NCBI RefSeq assembly: GCF_001687335.1
Contig: NZ_MAGO01000008.1
Location: 1-64,000, forward strand
Direction: 5' to 3'
DNA: 64,000 bases
Source of the DNA: Dissulfuribacter thermophilus
GTDB taxonomy: Bacteria; Desulfobacterota; Dissulfuribacteria; Dissulfuribacterales; Dissulfuribacteraceae
Part shown: positions 59,647 to 64,000 of the stretch, one piece after another
How positions within the stretch are numbered: position 1 is the first letter of the stretch
Layout of the letters: every line of letters starts with the position of its first letter
The notes under the pieces: generated by a model
The model's database searches: none
Told to the model about the DNA's origin: nothing
The model's input: only the letters and a program-made list of their open reading frames with translations
Program-made: the position numbers and the translations under genes

Positions 59647-61172
59647 GTGTTAAAGGCCTTTTCAATCTCCTGGACCAGAGCCTCTATGGTAGCACATTCA
59701 GGTTCTATGGCACATGTGAATCCATAGCGCTCAACACTATTTCTGGTTATAGGACCAATACAGGCTATCTTTGCCCTGTCAAGTAGAGTGTCTACAATAT
59801 CTTTTGGGCACAATTTCATAAAATTATCCACGGTTGAGGAACTGGTAAAAATAACGCAATCCACATTGGCGTCTCTCAATTGAGATATCTCTTCTTCTTT
59901 CAACTTTGGAGGTCTGGTCTCATAGGTGACAACGCTGTTTACATTGAGGCCGAGGGTCTTAAGCCCCTGTTCAAGGTTGGGCCTAACCACCCCAGCCCTT
60001 GGATATAGGACAGATTGTCCTTTGATGTCTTCGAGTCTTCCAAATGCCTCCAATATGCCTTCTTGCTGGAACTTCTGTGGTATGAGGTCTGGCACAATAC
60101 CAAGATTTTCCAGATACTTTGAAGTAGCCTTACCCACAACTGCGATCTTAACGCCACCTAGTATTCTAAGATCCTTACCTAGTTGTTTAGCCCTATCTAA
60201 AAAGAATTTAACTCCATTTACGCTTGTAAAGATTATCCAATCATATTGTCCAATATTTTTTATTGATTCGTCAAGGCCGGACGTATCTTGTGGTGGGACC
60301 TGCTCTATCACAGGAAACTGAATGCACTTGGCACCCCGTCTTTCAAGAAGATCTCGCAAAAGACTTGCCTGGCCTCTTGACCTAGTGATAAGGACAGTTT
60401 TTCCGAGAAGTGGCCTCTTTTCAAACCATGCTAATTCATTTCTCAAGGCCGCCACTTCTCCTACTACAACAATTGCTGGTGGCCTTATACCAGCCTCTTT
60501 GACCTTTTCAGCAATATTGCTCAACTTACCGTCTATTGAAAAGTGATCTGGAGTGGTTCCCCATCTAATCACAGCTACAGGGGTATCAGGGGATCTTCCG
60601 AATCGAATGAGATTTTCCGCAATCTTTGGCAAATTTGTCACTCCCATCAAAAAAACCAGGGTACCTACTCCCTTTGCAAGACCTTCCCAATCGACATCAG
60701 CCTCATTTTCACAACTTCTATGCCCGGTTATAAATGCAACTGAGGCTGTATAGGACCTATGGGTAAGTGGTATTCCAGCATATGCTGGCACAGCTATTGC
60801 GCTTGTCACCCCAGGGACAACCTCAAACGGGACCCCAGCCTTTACGAGTATCTCTGCCTCTTCGCCACCTCTACCGAAGATAAAGGGATCTCCGCCTTTT
60901 AGACGGACGACAATTTTGCCTGTGAGTGCCTTTTCCAGGATGATCTTATTTATGCCATCCTGGTTAAATGTGTGTTTTCCAGATCTTTTCCCAACATAAA
61001 TGAATTCTGCATTATCAGGAGCAAGCTCTAGTAATCTGGGATTTGCGAGCCTATCGTAAATGACCACCTCTGCCTGCTCTAATACCTCTTTTCCCCTTAA
61101 GGTAAAAAGCCCTGGATCTCCAGGGCCTGCTCCAACAAGATATACAAATCCTACCTTCTTATTTTCCCTCAT
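59643..61172 (-). CDS. cobA-hemD: Uroporphyrinogen-III C-methyltransferase fused to uroporphyrinogen-III synthase
   Basis: A 509-residue fusion. The N-terminal 245 residues are SUMT (VYLVGAGPGDPGLFTLRG, RLKGGDPFIFGRGGEE, VVPGVTSAIAVPAYAGIPLTHR); the C-terminal 250 are a HemD-type synthase (LGKTVLITRSRGQ, WIIFTSVNGVKFFL, DCVIFTSSSTVDNF). It makes uroporphyrinogen III from hydroxymethylbilane and methylates it toward precorrin-2, for siroheme, heme d1/alternative heme or cobalamin. It follows hemC, overlapping by 14 bp. Such fusions are common in anaerobic deltaproteobacteria and firmicutes. Confidence 0.95.
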   Translation of the reverse strand: MRENKKVGFVYLVGAGPGDPGLFTLRGKEVLEQAEVVIYDRLANPRLLELAPDNAEFIYVGKRSGKHTFNQDGINKIILEKALTGKIVVRLKGGDPFIFGRGGEEAEILVKAGVPFEVVPGVTSAIAVPAYAGIPLTHRSYTASVAFITGHRSCENEADVDWEGLAKGVGTLVFLMGVTNLPKIAENLIRFGRSPDTPVAVIRWGTTPDHFSIDGKLSNIAEKVKEAGIRPPAIVVVGEVAALRNELAWFEKRPLLGKTVLITRSRGQASLLRDLLERRGAKCIQFPVIEQVPPQDTSGLDESIKNIGQYDWIIFTSVNGVKFFLDRAKQLGKDLRILGGVKIAVVGKATSKYLENLGIVPDLIPQKFQQEGILEAFGRLEDIKGQSVLYPRAGVVRPNLEQGLKTLGLNVNSVVTYETRPPKLKEEEISQLRDANVDCVIFTSSSTVDNFMKLCPKDIVDTLLDRAKIACIGPITRNSVERYGFTCAIEPECATIEALVQEIEKAFNT

Positions 61173-62082
61173 AGACTGCCTCTAAAATCTCTTTTCCTCC
61201 TGCGTCGAGCATTTCCTTTCCAAGCTCATCACCAATGAACTCCGGATCATCAACTGAGCCCATTTTCTTCATGCGAAGGATCTTTTTGCCATCCTCATCA
61301 CCTATCAGGCCTTCTAATGTGAGCTCATTTCCTTCAATTGTGGCATAGGCTCCGATTGGAACCTGACATCCACCCTCAAGACGTGCTAGGAAGGCCCTCT
61401 CTGCCCTAACTCTAATGGTTGTCTCCTCATGAGATAGGCTAGAAAGGATCCTCCTCGTCTCATGGTCTTCGCTTCGAAATTCTATTCCCAATGCCCCCTG
61501 GCCTATTGCTGGAAGTAGGACCTCTGGAGAAATGATTTCTGTTATTCTGCCTGAGAGTCCCATGCGTTTCAGCCCAGCAGCAGCCAAGATTATGGCGTCA
61601 AAATGCCCTTCATCAAGTTTATTCAATCTAGTATCAAGATTGCCTCGTAGAGATTCAATGACGAGGTCAGGTCTCACAGCCCTAAGCTGAGCCATCCTTC
61701 TAAGACTACTAGTTCCCACCTTAGCCCCTGGAGGAAGCTCCATTAGGCCCTTCCCATCCCTGGCAATCAGGGCATCTCGCGGGTCTTCCCGCTCAGGGAA
61801 CACTGAAACCTCTAGCCCCTGGGGGAGTTCTGTGGGGACGTCTTTTAGGCTGTGAACCGCAAAGTCTATCCTACCATCTAAAAGGGCCTCTTCAATTTCC
61901 TTAACAAAAAGCCCCTTTCCTCCGACCTTTGCCAAAGGGACATCAAGGATCTTGTCGCCTTTGGTGGTTACCTTTACGAGTTCTACCTGGACATCAGGAA
62001 ATCTCTTTTCTATCTCCTGCTTAACCCAGTTACTCTGAGTTAAAGCCAGCTTACTCTTTCTCGTTCCAAGGCGAAGTATCAA
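61159..62082 (-). CDS. hemC: Porphobilinogen deaminase (hydroxymethylbilane synthase)
   Basis: A 307-residue enzyme that links four porphobilinogens. RLGTRKSKLALTQ, VTTKGDKILD, FVKEIEEALLDGRIDFAVHSLKDVPTELP, TSSLRR and the dipyrromethane-cofactor Cys in RLEGGCQVPIGAY are present. I start at TTG 62082 because GGAGG lies eight bases before it and the protein then begins at the conserved ILRLGTRKS; a longer frame from 62127 would overlap the zinc-ribbon gene by 41 bp with unconserved residues. Confidence 0.93.
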   Translation of the reverse strand: MILRLGTRKSKLALTQSNWVKQEIEKRFPDVQVELVKVTTKGDKILDVPLAKVGGKGLFVKEIEEALLDGRIDFAVHSLKDVPTELPQGLEVSVFPEREDPRDALIARDGKGLMELPPGAKVGTSSLRRMAQLRAVRPDLVIESLRGNLDTRLNKLDEGHFDAIILAAAGLKRMGLSGRITEIISPEVLLPAIGQGALGIEFRSEDHETRRILSSLSHEETTIRVRAERAFLARLEGGCQVPIGAYATIEGNELTLEGLIGDEDGKKILRMKKMGSVDDPEFIGDELGKEMLDAGGKEILEAVYEGK

Positions 62083-62086
62083 TTCT

Positions 62087-62314
62087 CTATCCTCCGCACG
62101 AGCTACAACTAGAACTGGTGCAACCACTACAGCTACTTGATGCCTTCTTTCCAGTCCCTACAAACTGGGTACCAGATTTAAAAGCAAAACACGACATCTT
62201 TTTTGTGCATTTTTTCGAAGAGCACTTGGGACATGCCACATCCTTTTTTGATCCAAGTACGAGCTCTTCAAACTCTTCACCGCACTCCTCGCAGACAAAT
62301 TCATAAATTGGCAT
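62087..62314 (-). CDS. FmdB-type zinc-ribbon protein
   Basis: A 75-residue protein with MPIYEFVCEECGEEFE and CPKCSSKKC (two CxxC zinc-ribbon knuckles) and a Cys/Ser-rich tail (SSCSGCTSSSCSSCGG). FmdB-like regulatory ribbons are small and their targets are mostly unknown. It is the first gene of the hem operon here. Confidence 0.85.
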   Translation of the reverse strand: MPIYEFVCEECGEEFEELVLGSKKDVACPKCSSKKCTKKMSCFAFKSGTQFVGTGKKASSSCSGCTSSSCSSCGG

Positions 62315-62459
62315 CTTGTCCTCCTAAATCGTTATAAACGATAAATATTAAGCGTTAAGTATTATGAGAGATCTAATTTTCTCTACTGAGAGTGTCTATT
62401 TTAGTCATATACGTGCAGCTAAAATAACACCTTTTCATTAGATAGGGAAGTGAAAATAC

Positions 62460-63404
62460 TTATAAGGTCACTAGTTCTTCCATGATCATTGCTGCAAGTA
62501 GCGGGATCATAATCTCATGGTGTCCTGTAAAGTTAAATCCGCGGCCACCACAAAGAGTTGGGCGGTGGACTACATTGGTCATTGGTCTATAGTGACGAAT
62601 AAAATCGAAATTGGCAGTGACAATCCTTTCCACCCTATGCCCTAGATTTCTAACAAGGGTCAAGGCCTTTAAAAACACCTCTGGTAGGAGGACCGCTGAA
62701 CCAACATTTGCAAATACCCCACCTTCTAGCTGGGCTATGAGTGCTGCAAATCGCCTAAAATCCATGTGACTAGCTGCTCCGATGGCTGCGCCATCACAAG
62801 ACGGATGTATATGAACAATGTCTGTTCCCATGGCAACATGGACAGTAAGCGGAATATTGAATTTATAGGCGTTATAGGCAATGCTAAGCTCTTTGTACGG
62901 ATAATCCCCTTGGTAAAGGGCCTTTCCAACGGCTTCACCAAGGCCAAGTCCTGACTCATGCGCAAAACGTGCGCATTCATTCAAAAATTCTCCTGTCTCC
63001 CTGGCATTCCCAAAGTCTCCATGGCCAAGGGATGCTTGGACATCTTCAGAGGTCTTTCCCGCAGCTGCAAGTTCAAAATCGTGGACGAGACATGCCCCAT
63101 TTTGGGCGATTGCCGTAATAATGCCCTTTTCCATTAGGGAAATAATGATTGGATTTAGGCCAACTTTTATGACATGTGCCCCCATTGCAAGGATAAAATG
63201 CCTGCGCTCCTTTCTCGCCTGGGCTACAGCCTTGCTAAATTCCCTCAAATCCTTTGAAGCCAGCATGTTGGGAAGCGTTTCTAAAAACTCCTTGAAGCTC
63301 ATCCCCCCTTTAGGAGGCTTTGAGAAATCACCAATTTCCACCTTGCTTGGCCTATCATAGAGGGAAGTAGTCCTGAGTCTACTAAGGTCTATTGGTTTGA
63401 TCAC
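62460..63404 (-). CDS. Deoxyhypusine-synthase-like Rossmann protein
   Basis: A 314-residue protein. MGAHVIKVGLNPIIISLMEKGII, AQNGACLVHDFELAAAGKTSEDV and VHVAMGTDIVHIHPSCDGAAIGAASH recall the deoxyhypusine-synthase fold, which binds NAD. Bacteria of this kind have no hypusine, so the true reaction is unknown. The catalytic Lys of DHS is not obvious. It overlaps gmhA by 1 bp, suggesting a link to ADP-heptose or LPS synthesis. Confidence 0.6.
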   Translation of the reverse strand: MIKPIDLSRLRTTSLYDRPSKVEIGDFSKPPKGGMSFKEFLETLPNMLASKDLREFSKAVAQARKERRHFILAMGAHVIKVGLNPIIISLMEKGIITAIAQNGACLVHDFELAAAGKTSEDVQASLGHGDFGNARETGEFLNECARFAHESGLGLGEAVGKALYQGDYPYKELSIAYNAYKFNIPLTVHVAMGTDIVHIHPSCDGAAIGAASHMDFRRFAALIAQLEGGVFANVGSAVLLPEVFLKALTLVRNLGHRVERIVTANFDFIRHYRPMTNVVHRPTLCGGRGFNFTGHHEIMIPLLAAMIMEELVTL

Positions 63405-63988
63405 TATTCCTCTCCAAACAGCATTTGCTCCACTATATCGCAGAAAAGGTGCTCTAGAAAAAGGTGGACCTCCTGAATCCTAGGGGTCTCTGTACTTGGA
63501 ACGGCTATTACAAGATCAAATTCATCTTCCATCGCCTTTCCACCTGCCCCAGCCAATAGGGCAGTATACGCCCCACGGGCCTTTGCTGCCTTAAGACCAT
63601 GGATCACATTGGGACTCTGGCCACTTGTACTGATTCCAAGGACTATATCATTTGAAGTTGTAAGCGCCTCTATCTGTTTTTTAAAAATATCATTGAAATC
63701 ATAATCATTTCCAATACTTGTAAGCACACTTGTATCAGTGGTTAGGGCAATTGCAGGAAGAGGAGATCTATCTAGCCTAAACCTATTAACAAACTCCGCT
63801 GCCAAATGCTGAGCATCTGCAGCACTTCCTCCATTTCCAAATGTAAGGAGCTTCCCTCCCCTTCTAAAAGAATTAACGTACGCCTTTCCCAGCTCAATAA
63901 CCTTCTGGGCCTCCCCATTAAATGTGCGGTTGATGATTTCTATCAATGCATCTCTGGAATTATTTAAGAGATCTCGTTTCCAACTCAT
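63404..63988 (-). CDS. gmhA: Sedoheptulose-7-phosphate isomerase
   Basis: A 194-residue SIS-domain isomerase: LLTFGNGGSAADAQHLAAEFVNRF, IALTTDTSVLTSIGNDY, LGISTSGQSPNVI and the C-terminal EVHLFLEHLFCDIVEQMLF helix. It starts D-glycero-D-manno-heptose synthesis for the LPS core. Complete; its ATG lies 12 bp inside the window edge. Confidence 0.93.
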   Translation of the reverse strand: MSWKRDLLNNSRDALIEIINRTFNGEAQKVIELGKAYVNSFRRGGKLLTFGNGGSAADAQHLAAEFVNRFRLDRSPLPAIALTTDTSVLTSIGNDYDFNDIFKKQIEALTTSNDIVLGISTSGQSPNVIHGLKAAKARGAYTALLAGAGGKAMEDEFDLVIAVPSTETPRIQEVHLFLEHLFCDIVEQMLFGEE

Positions 63989-64000
63989 GGTGTTTCCACT

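Noticed and set aside
62083-62127. Longer hemC N-terminus starting at 62127
   Set aside because: It would overlap the zinc-ribbon gene by 41 bp with unconserved residues, while a TTG at 62082 has GGAGG at ideal distance.

Overview
The window reads like a chromosome segment of an anaerobic deltaproteobacterium (Desulfobacterota), probably a sulfur- or sulfate-metabolising or otherwise chemolithotrophic one. Pointers are a Ni-dependent CO dehydrogenase next to two CooA-type CO sensors, a secreted heptaheme cytochrome, a hemC / cobA-hemD pair, a TRAP transporter beside a phenylacetate-CoA-ligase-like enzyme, a CGGC protein, and a gram-negative flagellar and heptose/rhamnose toolkit. I infer this from gene content only; there is no rRNA here.

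Layout. 1-6.7 kb: phosphoribosyltransferase, a repeat-scarred AT-rich stretch with a TIGR02206-like membrane protein, an AEC transporter, the heptaheme cytochrome and a DEAD-box helicase. 6.9-16.1 kb: a small secreted protein, a large P-type cation ATPase, HD and UPF0173 hydrolases, a PabB-PabC fusion, an unknown protein and a HAD-like protein. 16.1-18.2 kb: tRNA-Val(CAC), a strongly folded DNA element, a small PD-(D/E)XK-like nuclease and little else, resembling a small island. 18.3-25.7 kb: a secreted DUF333-Kazal-GH114 protein overlapping, tail to tail, the end of an aromatic operon (DAHP synthase, glutamine amidotransferase, trpE, a hidden small lipoprotein, trpG, trpD, trpC). 26-29.8 kb: CGGC protein, unknown protein, metallophosphoesterase and rfbB-rfbD. 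29.8-36.8 kb: a gas-sensor-like protoglobin-GAF-GGDEF-EAL protein, two tandem cooA genes, cooS and an AhpD-like protein. 36.8-40.9 kb: TRAP transporter and PaaK-like ligase. 41.3-52.5 kb: flagellar basal body/export operon with its sigma-54 activator and a TPR protein. 52.7-62.3 kb: a tightly coupled operon for FmdB-like zinc ribbon, hemC, cobA-hemD, histidine kinase, UvrD helicase, HIT protein and a GH57/DUF4912 protein. 62.4-64 kb: a deoxyhypusine-synthase-like protein and gmhA.

The clearest unusual system is the CO module. Two near-identical CooA paralogues stand in tandem before cooS, and an identical TGTCA-N6-TGACA palindrome, the classic CooA operator geometry, lies after each cooA and before the next gene; the same DNA can fold as an intrinsic terminator. 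A second theme is a dispersed repeat family whose three full copies are all exactly 257 bp, with inverted ends (CCCAAATTATGCA type). Copies sit inside the flagellar operon and between convergent genes, where the repeat supplies the last codons of both neighbours. Other repeats are a B element with a polypurine tract and heptameric ACTCAAA/ACTCAAC arrays.
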